Assembly: GCA_002501855.1 (NCBI GenBank)
Contig: DAOM01000256.1
Span: forward strand, 1 to 23,328
DNA length: 23,328 nucleotides
Direction of reading: 5' to 3'
DNA from: Candidatus Nitrosopolaris nunavutensis
GTDB taxonomy: Archaea > Thermoproteota > Nitrososphaeria > Nitrososphaerales > Nitrososphaeraceae
A program made the translations under genes and the position numbers. Positions 15,214-22,776 of this stretch are shown here, in pieces; position 1 is the stretch's first letter, and each line of letters starts with the position of its first letter. The notes under the pieces are model-generated. The model made no database searches. It saw only the letters and a list, made by a program, of their open reading frames with translations, and was not told where the DNA came from.

Positions 15214-15519
15214 ATGCAAGTAATAATAACCAGAGGAGAGAAAGGTTGTATTTTTGGAAAAAATGACGATATCAGATCAATGCCGACTATAAATGTGGCA
15301 GGAAAGGGTTTCAAAGTGACGAACACCGTTGGCGCAGGAGATGCCTTTCTTGGAACGTTTTGTGCGATGAAAATTTTAGGCAAAGACGATTTTGAATCAT
15401 TATTCCTGGCAAACGGCTCTATTAAAACAACGAAAGAAGAAACTAGAGGAAGTCCTACCCTCAACGAACTTATCGAGTTTAGTAGATCTATGAAGGCAAA
15501 ATACAAAAAATTAGAATGA
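15214..15519 (+). pseudogene. C-terminal remnant of a PfkB/ribokinase-family sugar kinase
   Basis: The 101 residues match only the last third of PfkB kinases. VIITRGEKGCIF is the strand before the ATP site, TNTVGAGDAFLGTF contains the family signature G-A-G-D with the catalytic aspartate, and NGSIKTTKEETRGSP is the ADP-contact end. Intact PfkB enzymes have about 300 residues, with a sugar-binding N-terminal half that is absent here. In-frame stops occur upstream (TAA near 15164-15166), so this is most likely a truncated pseudogene rather than a new mini-enzyme. ATG 15214 is only the first Met of the open part. Confidence 0.75.
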
Positions 15520-15722
15520 GTATACTGTGGACTGTATGTTCGTAGGATTACAGCAAAATGTGCTGATAAGCCATAGTACAACTGCATCCATCTCACATCA
15601 GAAAACTGATCATGGTCAAGGGCACATTGAGGTCGGACAAAGACTTTGTCAGAGACCATGCTTAATTCTTACGAGATACAGAAATCAACATTCCATTCTA
15701 GACTGTAGCATAAACCATAAAA

Positions 15723-16358
15723 TTATGGATAAATTTGTTCGCCAGTATATCTATCTATAATCTTAATTGCTTTTGTAGGGCAAGTTTGGGCCGCGGCGAG
15801 TATTGATTCGAAGTTTGCCCCAGTCTCAGACTCTACTCTTACCTTTGGATTTATTCTCTTGTTTTTTTCTAAAACGAACACCTTGGGCGCAAGAGTTTCA
15901 CAACTGCCAAATGCCAAGCAAAGTGAATCTTCAATAGTTATCTGGAATCGACCTTTTGGAGTATCCAAAAAGTTTGAAGCTGTTGATTGCACTTTAGTAT
16001 ATTTCTTTCTGTAGTCGTATTGTTTATCGGACGCATCGTAATTCCTACTATTGCTCTCGTAATTAGAGTAAATCCGATTAGTTTCCGAAACATTATGCTG
16101 CACATTAGAGCGGATCTCCTCTTCGTCCAATTCCGTTTCGAAGTCTGTCTTATCATACTTGCGCTTCTTATCATCGTCGGAAAGAATTTCGTAAGCAGCA
16201 TTGATTTTTTTGATCATACTCTCAGCATGAGAGGAATTGTTCCTGTCAGGATGGTACTTTCTTGCCAAACGTCTATACGCCTTCTTCAGCTCGGGATATG
16301 TGGCCTGCTCAGAAACACCTAGAATTGCGTAATAGCCACTACTGTCCAACAACCTCAA
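15723..16358 (-). CDS. DnaJ-ferredoxin fusion protein (DnaJ-Fer)
   Basis: The 211-residue protein joins two domains. Residues 8-70 form a J domain with the DnaK-activating HPD (36-38) in [10 protein letters not shown] Tyr/Asn/Ser-rich linker follows. Residues 135-211 form a ferredoxin domain: C147-x5-C153 and C193-P in [11 protein letters not shown], the spacing of 3Fe-4S or three-Cys ferredoxins. The fusion should couple an electron carrier or cluster to the Hsp70 machine. Proteins of this design occur in plant chloroplasts and Thaumarchaeota, and transfer from the plastid lineage has been proposed (Petitjean and co-workers 2012). The start is taken as TTG 16358; no ATG lies in frame, and TTG 16352 or 16349 are alternatives. 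Confidence 0.88.
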   Translation of the reverse strand: MRLLDSSGYYAILGVSEQATYPELKKAYRRLARKYHPDRNNSSHAESMIKKINAAYEILSDDDKKRKYDKTDFETELDEEEIRSNVQHNVSETNRIYSNYESNSRNYDASDKQYDYRKKYTKVQSTASNFLDTPKGRFQITIEDSLCLAFGSCETLAPKVFVLEKNKRINPKVRVESETGANFESILAAAQTCPTKAIKIIDRYTGEQIYP

Positions 16359-16551
16359 AAGCGTAGCAGGATTACTTATCTCTTTAGAAATTAAGATACC
16401 CTCAAGTCCGTATTATCTGAATACTGACTTTGCATTATCTTAATATTGAAATTATTCTGTAAGTGGCTTACTACATGTAAAGGAGCTTACTGTTTCTGTG
16501 TATTAACCAGACAAAACCAGTCTCAGAAGGTTCTGCTGTCTGCAGTACTAG

Positions 16552-16560
16552 ATTATATTT
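16552..16560 (+). promoter_or_regulatory. TATA-like box before a doubtful small ORF
   Basis: ATTATATTT is centred about 27 nt before TTG 16584, the spacing for a leaderless transcript. It is the main support for the ORF at 16584. Confidence 0.3.
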
Positions 16561-16583
16561 GAACTCCCATCAGATAAATTAAT

Positions 16584-16766
16584 TTGGGCTCGAACGAAGG
16601 TCACCACGATTATTATTATTTCCTTTTCAGACAGGGAAAAATTTTCTACTTCTTACAATTCAATACTACCGGTCGAAGTCATGATACTACACCTTTACCA
16701 TTATTTGACGCATGTTGGAACCGCGAAGATACTGATGTTCATGTGACGCGAACAATTAGAAGGTAA
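16584..16766 (+). CDS. Doubtful 60-residue ORF, TTG start
   Basis: The frame from TTG 16584 encodes a Tyr/Phe- and His-rich stretch (HHDYYYFLFRQGKIFYFLQF) followed by a polar tail ending HVTRTIRR. No family was recognised. A TATA-like box at the leaderless spacing is the only positional support. It overlaps an antisense frame (16701-16895), and at most one of the two is real. Confidence 0.28.
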   Translation: MGSNEGHHDYYYFLFRQGKIFYFLQFNTTGRSHDTTPLPLFDACWNREDTDVHVTRTIRR

Positions 16767-17076
16767 GACTAATGAGACTAGCACACCTATGACACCTATG
16801 ACCATACTCACGATATGGGTCTTTGTTAACCTTTTTACTCCGCGATTAATAGACTTCAGAATCTTCCTTCTTCGATATCTCTGATTGTTCATCAAAAATG
16901 AATCGTCCGGTTGTCTCCATCAATGGTCCTATGCAGGAATACAATATGTAACTGTGGAAAATTTCAACTTATGTCGCTGGTCATACTAACTATGAGAAGT
17001 ATCGTAAACTAAATCGCGAACAATACGAGTATTTTTAATTAGTAGCACTTCAAATTCTGCAATGTATATAGTGGAG
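16767..17076. other. Gene-poor stretch between a doubtful ORF and the tautomerase gene
   Basis: About 310 bases. The only structures seen are a tandem ACACCTATG / ACACCTATG repeat (16783-16801) and an antisense open frame with one hydrophobic segment, judged not supportable as a gene. Confidence 0.35.
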
Positions 17077-17253
17077 CTATAAACGAACACCAGCAGAATA
17101 CCAATTTCCACGAGGTGCTTCTTCAATCACTACTATTACCTCTTTTTTCTGTACCTTCAGTATTCTTGTTACATCTTCAGTAATTGCTTCTGCCAGACGG
17201 TCCTTTTCTATTTGTGTTCTACCACCAAACATTGAGACTGTAACTATTGGCAT
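17077..17253 (-). CDS. 4-oxalocrotonate tautomerase family protein (58 residues)
   Basis: ATG 17253 to TAG 17077 encodes a 58-residue member of the 4-oxalocrotonate tautomerase family, which uses an N-terminal proline as catalytic base after Met removal. Visible features are MPIVTVSMFGGR, with Pro1 and Arg11 in the classic places, a helix EKDRLAEAITEDVTRIL, a strand EVIVVIEEAP, and GNWYSAGV at the position of the active-site Phe50 loop (here Trp). The Arg39 equivalent seems to be a hydrophobic residue, so the substrate may differ from 4-oxalocrotonate. The family works as hexamers. A box CTTATTCATC at 17276-17285 sits at leaderless spacing. Confidence 0.85.
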   Translation of the reverse strand: MPIVTVSMFGGRTQIEKDRLAEAITEDVTRILKVQKKEVIVVIEEAPRGNWYSAGVRL

Positions 17254-17362
17254 ATTGATGAGATAACTAAGAAAAGCGATGAATAAGACCTTTTCGTGTC
17301 CCTCTGAACAGGTTTGAGGTCGTCTTGCATATACAGCAAGACTCCAAAGTGGGAATTGAGTA

Positions 17363-17473
17363 GTGGGATCTACTCAAGGGATATCAAATGGTTGTAAGAT
17401 TATTCTTAAGCGTTTGCCTGAAGGTGATCACGATATCTATATTGCGTGGTCAACACCGCACTTAAACTTGTAA
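17363..17473 (+). CDS. Doubtful 36-residue ORF or gene remnant
   Basis: From GTG 17363 the frame reads MGSTQGISNGCKIILKRLPE, then GDHDIYIAWSTPHLNL and a stop. The sequence looks protein-like (alternating hydrophobic strands, acidic turn) but no family was recognised. It may be the end of a decayed larger gene, since an in-frame TGA closes it upstream. A CATATACA box at 17329-17336 is about 31 nt upstream of the GTG. Confidence 0.28.
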   Translation: MGSTQGISNGCKIILKRLPEGDHDIYIAWSTPHLNL

Positions 17474-17732
17474 AATGCCCCTTTCGCAATTACGAGCATA
17501 CCCTGTAAATCAAATAGCCACATTCTACGCTGTGTAATTGCAAATCGGCTATCATCACGGATACATCCGAGCCAGGAGTATGGAGCGCCTCGGTTTGTAA
17601 CCCTCTTAGACACTCTCTTTCTTCGGATTCAGAAGTATGAAACTTGTCCAAATACATTTCACCTATCATGAGTTCATTGACTTAATCTTTCGGAAGAAAA
17701 GCTTTTAGTATTACATCTTTTTATAGCAAAAC

Positions 17733-18086
17733 ATGAAACGCGTAGAAGCCATTATCAGTAACGAAAAGGTTTTAGAACTAAATGAAGCGTTGAAAAAGGC
17801 CGGAGTAGGTGGTTGCACTATTTTCGAATCAAGGGGCCGGGGCAAAGGTGCAAAGCCGGTGGTGGAGAGTAGTAGGGGGACAGCAAGATATGTCTCTGAA
17901 TTCTCAGTTAGAGCCAATGTACTTACGGTTGTTGAAGATTCTGAAGTCGAAAAAGTGGTGAACACGATACTAACCACGGTGAGCACAGGTTCCGCTGGGG
18001 ATGGCAAGATCTTTATATCACCCGTCAATGACGCAGTTGACATAGGAACAAAAAAACATGGAGAAGCTGCCGTTAGGTCTGCGTGA
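17733..18086 (+). CDS. P-II family signalling protein with divergent ligand residues
   Basis: P-II proteins are trimers that sense ATP/ADP and 2-oxoglutarate and control nitrogen uptake and assimilation. The 117 residues begin MKRVEAIISNEKV and hold the C-terminal signature GDGKIFISPV (90-99). Compared with E. coli GlnB, the T-loop between RGRGKG and SSRG is about four residues longer. The 2-oxoglutarate/Mg residue Gln39 is replaced by Gly37, Lys58 by Arg60, and the two ATP-binding arginines of RIRTGE by Asp/Gly in DIGTKK. Tyr53 may match the modifiable Tyr51. Such changes suggest altered ligand binding. No amt transporter or glnA is adjacent. Thaumarchaeota carry several P-II paralogues. ATG 17733 fits family N-termini; a box TTTTAGTA at 17703-17710 suits a leaderless transcript. 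Confidence 0.85.
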   Translation: MKRVEAIISNEKVLELNEALKKAGVGGCTIFESRGRGKGAKPVVESSRGTARYVSEFSVRANVLTVVEDSEVEKVVNTILTTVSTGSAGDGKIFISPVNDAVDIGTKKHGEAAVRSA

Positions 18087-18098
18087 TAACTAGCTGAT

Positions 18099-19553
18099 TT
18101 AGGTTTTAAAGAATTTCTTTGTTTCTCCGAGCGCTAACACTCCAAGTGCTGCGATTTCTAAAACGATAGGTAGATCGGAGACAACCTTACCTATGGCCAG
18201 GCAGCAACGATGAGGCAATGTCTTTACTATTGATCTGACCGTATCGTTATCAGCTAAAGATACTTTTGATATTTTGTCCAAGTCTACGTCATTCGTAAAG
18301 TTGAACAAAAATATGTTGTCTGCTTGTCGGTAAATTCCGTCGCCAATAGCATCTGGCTGGTTCGTGATAAAAGTTGGAAAGATTCCAAAATGTCTCATCC
18401 TAGTTATGATATCCTCCCAGTATGTTTCCCGAATATACAAATGGGCTTCTTCTGCAAACAGAAAGATCGGAGGAATTATTTCCTTCTCTAGCAAGTCAAC
18501 CAACTTATTTAGGACCAACTCTACCACCATGCGTCTCACCAAGGGGATTATCCTGGCCATGCTCACCACGATTACCGCGCCTTTATTTTTATTTGAAAAA
18601 ATATTTTCGAATTTAAGTCCATCTGCACGATTTTGTAAAAATAATCGAGATGCCTGCAGTACGTGGAACCTTGAAACCAGCGCATCGCGTACTAGCTCGT
18701 TAATATTCCATGTATTGATCGCGTTGCCGAAAGCTTCGATCTCTAGGTTATCCCTGTTTTCAAGCCAATCCCAGATTCGGAAGAATTCTCGCATTGATGC
18801 AGCTGGAGTATCGAGCGCATTCTTGAGTACATTGGAGATAGCCGCCTTGCCACAGTATGCTAGAGAGAAACTTAATCCCTTTCCCGCTTGCAGTATCTTG
18901 ACCTGATTTGCTAGCGAGGAGGGAGATCCATCATAGTTGGTTGCTAATCCGCCGTACTCATCATTCAAGTCAAATACAATCACAAAGGCGCCGTGCTGCA
19001 CGAGTGTCTTTATAAGAATCTTTGAAAGATGTGATTTGCCAGATTCCTTTTTACCGGTAACGATATTTAGTTTGCCGTCAAGATCCTCAGCATATATTTC
19101 AAAATCTTCGTTATCTCCTCTGGTTCTGCCTAGTTTAATAGGAAAGATTCCCGTCTTTCCGAGAGACTCGTTCAATTCAGTGATGCTTAAGCGCCTTAGT
19201 TTGGAATATACCCTTGATGGGATCCACGTCACATCGCTTGATAGTTTGCCTGATGCATCTATAGTTCCGCGTATTTTAGTACGGAATAACCTCGCATCTC
19301 GGATCAGTCTTGATAGGTTTGCGATGTTGAGCGGGTCATGTAAATTTTCCGTACTCGATGCAGTTATTACTTCATCCCTGATAATATCTTCAATCAACGA
19401 CTGGGACGAAAGATACTCCTCATCATAAATCTGAGCTATCATTTTTCTGTTCAACTTTCCGTCCTCGATCAAGAGATAGTCACCCTTGCTGACAGCATCA
19501 CCTTTCATTGCCAGTATTACAAGTTCATTGCTATTTTTTGTTAGGACTTTCAT
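18099..19553 (-). CDS. herA: HerA hexameric DNA translocase/helicase
   Basis: HerA is a FtsK/HerA-type ATP-driven hexameric DNA pump that works with the nuclease NurA (and Mre11-Rad50) to make 3' single-stranded tails at double-strand breaks. The 484 residues start with a beta-barrel (HAS) domain (about 1-60). Walker A is GKKESGKSH (167-175), Walker B is FLFAEEAH (364-371), ITRMRHFGIF carries candidate arginine-finger residues, and the polar motif ITNQP is at 396-400. It starts inside the nurA stop (ATGA overlap at 19550-19553), so the two are translationally coupled in the order nurA-herA. It converges on the P-II gene, with 12 bp between stops. Confidence 0.93.
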   Translation of the reverse strand: MKVLTKNSNELVILAMKGDAVSKGDYLLIEDGKLNRKMIAQIYDEEYLSSQSLIEDIIRDEVITASSTENLHDPLNIANLSRLIRDARLFRTKIRGTIDASGKLSSDVTWIPSRVYSKLRRLSITELNESLGKTGIFPIKLGRTRGDNEDFEIYAEDLDGKLNIVTGKKESGKSHLSKILIKTLVQHGAFVIVFDLNDEYGGLATNYDGSPSSLANQVKILQAGKGLSFSLAYCGKAAISNVLKNALDTPAASMREFFRIWDWLENRDNLEIEAFGNAINTWNINELVRDALVSRFHVLQASRLFLQNRADGLKFENIFSNKNKGAVIVVSMARIIPLVRRMVVELVLNKLVDLLEKEIIPPIFLFAEEAHLYIRETYWEDIITRMRHFGIFPTFITNQPDAIGDGIYRQADNIFLFNFTNDVDLDKISKVSLADNDTVRSIVKTLPHRCCLAIGKVVSDLPIVLEIAALGVLALGETKKFFKT

Positions 19554-20578
19554 GCCGGAATAGACCCTAGCAGAGTTTTACGGATATCTTCTGATGGCAG
19601 CTCGGTCACATCATAGTTGCTCAAGAGGTGGCCTCTAAGACACGCGATCTCTGTATTACTAAATGTTGAGACATGGTGTGCAAGCCTTAATGTTTCAGGA
19701 TAGCCTCCACCCATTGAATCATTTGTTAGCAATTTACCAATTGAGTTGTCTATATCGCCCTCGGGACAAACAATATCTGCACGCAGGATAGGACTATTGT
19801 TATTTCCAAGCTTTACAAGGAGGTTATTTCCTATAGTGCTTCTGCTTAGGCTCTGGATAATCATTTCAATGTCCATATACGCAGCCTCATTGATATTTGT
19901 GAGAGGTGCCGAGACTTTATCTAGAAGCTTAAAGGAGGTGCTTTTGCTGATTCCCAACAATACGTTCTTACGAACAGAACAATTCTCCGCTACCGTTGTA
20001 ATGCTTTGGTTTTTATTCTCAAAGGGCGACGACTTTAATGCTCCGTCAACAACGATTATAGATTTTATAAAATGATTTGAAAGCTTTATCTGTATAGCAC
20101 GTTCAACTCGTAGCCTAATCAGTCTTCTAGCCGATTCTCCATCAAAAAGAACCAACTTTGCGAGTCTGTGGTCAAGTTCGGAGGTCTTAATAGTCTCCTT
20201 GCTTAAATAAACCAAGATGGGACCTATTTTGAAGTGCATGATTGCCTGACCGTTAATAGCGAATGCAATCCCACTTTTTATGGCGTACAGAGAACCGTCT
20301 TCAGTTTCGGCTATCCTGATGCTGCTGGAATCGACTGCGGCTACTAGTGCAGCCTCATTAACGGGCCGGATCGGCTTTATTGTTTTTTCACAACCTGGAT
20401 TACATCTGATCCCCCATCCTCCGAGTGGTACATGATTTTTCTCGTAACAGCTAAAGACAATCTTTTTCCCGTTAAGAACATTCTGCAACTTCAATGACAG
20501 GCTTCCTCCTATTGACTCGTCCAAACTACGTTGAAATTCATTAAAGTCAATCTCGGCCGAATTCAATTGAATATTCAT
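19550..20578 (-). CDS. nurA: NurA 5'-3' nuclease with a possible zinc site
   Basis: NurA is the dimeric Mn-dependent nuclease loaded on HerA for DNA end resection. Counting from ATG 20578 (342 residues), the first metal aspartate lies in AAVDSSS (D83), the second in IIVVDGAL (D178), and the C-terminal catalytic-type pair Y293 and H301 in YPETLRLAHH. These follow the D...D...Y-x7-H order of archaeal NurA. An unusual Cys/His cluster, C44, H49, C59 and C63 (SCYEKNH, then RCNPGCEK), could bind zinc near the N-terminus. Two TTG codons upstream (20590, 20587) are in frame, but ATG 20578 matches a TATA box for a near-leaderless mRNA. Confidence 0.88.
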   Translation of the reverse strand: MNIQLNSAEIDFNEFQRSLDESIGGSLSLKLQNVLNGKKIVFSCYEKNHVPLGGWGIRCNPGCEKTIKPIRPVNEAALVAAVDSSSIRIAETEDGSLYAIKSGIAFAINGQAIMHFKIGPILVYLSKETIKTSELDHRLAKLVLFDGESARRLIRLRVERAIQIKLSNHFIKSIIVVDGALKSSPFENKNQSITTVAENCSVRKNVLLGISKSTSFKLLDKVSAPLTNINEAAYMDIEMIIQSLSRSTIGNNLLVKLGNNNSPILRADIVCPEGDIDNSIGKLLTNDSMGGGYPETLRLAHHVSTFSNTEIACLRGHLLSNYDVTELPSEDIRKTLLGSIPA

Positions 20579-20624
20579 GTTGTGCAACAATATAACATGG
20601 ATAGTTATTAATGTTGTGCAACAT
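20577..20624. repeat. Duplicated dyad over the nurA promoter (possible operator)
   Basis: ATGTTGTGCAACA occurs at 20577-20589 and again, followed by T, at 20611-20624. The copies are in direct orientation 34 bp apart, about three helical turns. Each copy is itself a dyad (TGTTG/CAACA). A third inverted pair, ATAAC/GTTAT (20592-20608), lies between them. One copy covers the nurA start codon, the other abuts the TATA-like sequence. This is the layout of a two-site repressor operator. Confidence 0.6.
20602..20613 (-). promoter_or_regulatory. TATA-like box for nurA-herA
   Basis: The minus strand reads CATTAATAACTA, centred about 29 nt upstream of ATG 20578. It predicts a start site near 20580 and an almost leaderless operon mRNA. 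A second AT-rich box (GTTATATTG, 20588-20596) is too close to the ATG to serve it. Confidence 0.4.
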
Positions 20625-20651
20625 GCACAAGATGGGCTTGCTCAGCAACAA

Positions 20652-20660
20652 GTTTATGTG
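20652..20660 (+). promoter_or_regulatory. TATA-like box for the first winged-helix gene
   Basis: GTTTATGTG, centred 36 nt before ATG 20692, gives a leader of about 10 nt. A stronger box TTTTATATC (20677-20685) is only about 10 nt before the ATG, so it would start transcription inside the gene. Confidence 0.35.
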
Positions 20661-20691
20661 ATAGAAATTTCACCGTTTTATATCACTGTTA

Positions 20692-21210
20692 ATGAATGAA
20701 TCACCACCTTCATCGGATGAAGTTAGAATTAGATTAAAACACCGCGACTGGGAGGTGGAAATCAGCTGTATCGAGAAAAAAGTGAAAGAGGTGGTTGAAA
20801 ATGTGCTGTCAGGGATCGATAGTTCAGTTAGCATTAACTCGGAATTCAGTACTCAAATTGCAGAATTAAGAAGGCAGATTGATACTCTAACTGAGCAGGT
20901 CCATTCAAATGTTATCATTCAAAGACAGATGACAAATCCAGTCACTCTGCAAAACAAGATGGCGCAAAGGGGGGGGATAACATGTAGAGGCCTCCTCCAA
21001 TCGCTGTGGGACGAAGGATATTTTGGGGCTGAAAAACCACTAGGGGAGGTTCATGAGGAGCTGTCAAGGCGGGGTTTTAATTACGATAGGACTGCGGTTT
21101 CTCATTCACTTACGGACATGGTAAGGGAAAATATTCTTACCAGAAAAGGAACAATGAGAAATTATCAATACATCCAGAGAAAGCCGCCTTCTGAATTGCC
21201 GTCACAATAA
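20692..21210 (+). CDS. Beta-hairpin + coiled-coil + winged-helix protein next to nurA
   Basis: The 172-residue protein was not matched to a named family. Residues 10-42 look like two strands and a helix (VRIRLKHRDWEVEISCIEKK, then VVENVL). Residues 55-75 form a short coiled coil (STQIAELRRQIDTLTEQV). The C-terminal 60 residues are a predicted winged helix, with recognition-helix region RTAVSHSLTDMVRE and wing TRKGTMRNYQYIQ. It is transcribed divergently from nurA-herA across a 113-bp region with duplicated dyads, so it is a candidate regulator of that operon and of itself. It ends 10 bp before the convergent gene at 21221, which has the same domain layout. Confidence 0.7.
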   Translation: MNESPPSSDEVRIRLKHRDWEVEISCIEKKVKEVVENVLSGIDSSVSINSEFSTQIAELRRQIDTLTEQVHSNVIIQRQMTNPVTLQNKMAQRGGITCRGLLQSLWDEGYFGAEKPLGEVHEELSRRGFNYDRTAVSHSLTDMVRENILTRKGTMRNYQYIQRKPPSELPSQ

Positions 21211-21220
21211 GATTCGTCTA

Positions 21221-21769
21221 TCATTTTACCCTTTTAGCGAGCATTGAGTTCAACCAGTGAATACCAGAAGTAGTAATTTTATAGGCGGAAGATTCATTTC
21301 CATCTGTTGTGCTGTCCCTTAGCACGTGTCCTGCCTTAACCAATTCCGAGAGCCTTGAGCTGACAGACTTTGGGTTCAACGTCGTTACGAATTGAATTTC
21401 AGACAATTGCCTTGCATCATTAGACACCTTGCCAAGATCCTTTGCAATTTTTGCTGCTACCAAGTGCAGCGCAACATTCTCTTTGTCCGACAATTTTTTC
21501 ATCCCAAATTCTTCGTGCTCTAGGATTACTCGCGGACCTTCTGGGGTTATTTTAATAAAGTTCGAAAATAGATCAATAAGCTCGGTAACTGCATAACTTA
21601 ACGAAATTTTCCTAGCCAAATCGATCGCGGGAACTTGTTTTGTCATGAAGTTAATGACAGATGTCAAGACCAAATCAGGAGAACCGTTAAACTGTACCTT
21701 TACCTCTCCGACAGTTATCGAGACATTCACGTTAGTACTACCCTCAGTGTTAGGAGTATTATTAAGCAT
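21221..21769 (-). CDS. Beta-hairpin + winged-helix protein, architectural twin of its neighbour
   Basis: The 182-residue protein has no named family that I recognise. After a polar start (MLNNTPNTEGSTN), residues 14-42 give two strands and a helix (VNVSITVGEVKVQFNGSPDL), the same order as in the gene at 20692. A central helical part follows (about 48-120). The C-terminus is a winged helix: a predicted recognition helix in LNPKSVSSRLSELVKAGHVL and a wing in ESSAYKITTSGIHWLN. It converges with the 20692 gene, 10 bp apart. Sequence identity between the two is low by eye, so they may be ancient paralogues or independent users of one layout. A transcription-factor or DNA-bound adaptor role is inferred. 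Confidence 0.7.
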   Translation of the reverse strand: MLNNTPNTEGSTNVNVSITVGEVKVQFNGSPDLVLTSVINFMTKQVPAIDLARKISLSYAVTELIDLFSNFIKITPEGPRVILEHEEFGMKKLSDKENVALHLVAAKIAKDLGKVSNDARQLSEIQFVTTLNPKSVSSRLSELVKAGHVLRDSTTDGNESSAYKITTSGIHWLNSMLAKRVK

Positions 21770-21799
21770 CTTTTATGCTCCGCTCAAATGATATTGCTT

Positions 21800-22373
21800 T
21801 GACTCATGATCATTTATCATGTCGGGTATCTGTCTAATCACAGAAGGGAATACATTTTGTTGATTTGAGAAAAAAGGTCGAAAACTGTTATGGCTAACAC
21901 TTACTTTCTGTGTACGGCCGATAGTGGATGTCCATCTTAATATCCTAAAATGTTGAACGCAGCTCATATTTGATAAACCGATCGTCTGTATGATTTTCTA
22001 TATTATATAATAAGATACTGTTGTCTCAACACCATTATTCTACTATATCTTTCTTGATCCCTAGAGAAAAGACAATAAATCATTTACGGAAAAACATAAT
22101 CTTATAAGTAACATGGCAATGTTTTATATAAACTCCATTCTCTAAGTCCTTTCATAAGGCATATTTCATCGCCCAGGGAAAGACCGATCACGAACAGTAC
22201 TGGAGGGGCCATACGAATTAGCTACTGCTAAATTCATGGTAGAAGGATCAGGAGCCACAAATGATCATATCCTCCCTATTGATAAGTAAAAGAGGAACGG
22301 CAGCATATGTGAGGATAGTCAGCGATACAGCTACAGCAGAAGGACAGCGGGTTTATTATAGAGAATTATTAGG
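21800..22373. other. Gene-poor stretch, about 570 bases
   Basis: No supported gene. A TATA-like TTTTATATAAAC (22120-22131) precedes no convincing ORF; ATGs downstream give frames of under 20 codons. An RNA gene starting near 22152 cannot be excluded, but I see no recognisable fold. Confidence 0.35.
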
Positions 22374-22382
22374 CTTTTATTG
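22374..22382 (+). promoter_or_regulatory. TATA box deciding the start of the mini membrane protein
   Basis: CTTTTATTG, centred at 22378, predicts a start site at about 22405. That makes ATG 22408 leaderless and argues against the in-frame ATG 22261 far upstream. Confidence 0.45.
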
Positions 22383-22407
22383 CAGAAGTAGCACTGTCAT
22401 CCTATCA

Positions 22408-22728
22408 ATGGTTCTTGACGATAATACCCTACTCCAGGCCGATGCAACAGTGATAGCAGGAGTTCTAATACTTCTGACTATTTACTCCTTAAGACAAAAA
22501 CCTTCAGAAAATACCCAAGATAGGATCATGAACATTGTCATAGCAGGAGTGCTCATTACTGTTATAGTGCCGTTTTCTGGTTCTGCAATGTTGATTCTTT
22601 CTCCAAATCAAGAATCAGCTGCAGTAATAGCATTTTATGGGTTCATATATCTATTTGTGGGGATCGTATTAATGGTGTTGATATCTAGGATTCCCTTATT
22701 TCAAAAGAAAGTGACTGGGAATCCCTAG
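22408..22728 (+). CDS. Small three-TM membrane protein, unknown function
   Basis: From ATG 22408 the protein has 106 residues starting MVLDDNTLLQADATVIAG. Three hydrophobic segments are clear: about 10-27 (ADATVIAGVLILLTIYSL), 40-62 (MNIVIAGVLITVIVPF onward) and 74-95 (VIAFYGFIYLFVGIVLMVLI). Loops are short and charged (RQKPSENTQDR). The open frame reaches back to ATG 22261, but the extra 49 residues look non-coding in composition and the TATA box fits 22408. No family was recognised; similar tiny membrane proteins are common in ammonia-oxidising archaea. No neighbouring gene hints at its role. Confidence 0.65.
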   Translation: MVLDDNTLLQADATVIAGVLILLTIYSLRQKPSENTQDRIMNIVIAGVLITVIVPFSGSAMLILSPNQESAAVIAFYGFIYLFVGIVLMVLISRIPLFQKKVTGNP

Positions 22729-22776
22729 CTAACTTATTTTTACCTCAAAGAACCTTTTCTTTAAAACACGCTGATT

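Noticed and set aside
16701..16895. Minus-strand 64-residue frame with basic start and one hydrophobic segment (IVSMVIGVIGVLVSLVL).
   Set aside because: It has no TATA box at the expected place, and overlaps another doubtful ORF on the other strand. The hydrophobic run partly arises from a tandem ACACCTATG repeat.
22261..22407. N-terminal extension of the mini membrane protein from ATG 22261.
   Set aside because: The added residues look non-coding, and a TATA box places the start at 22408.
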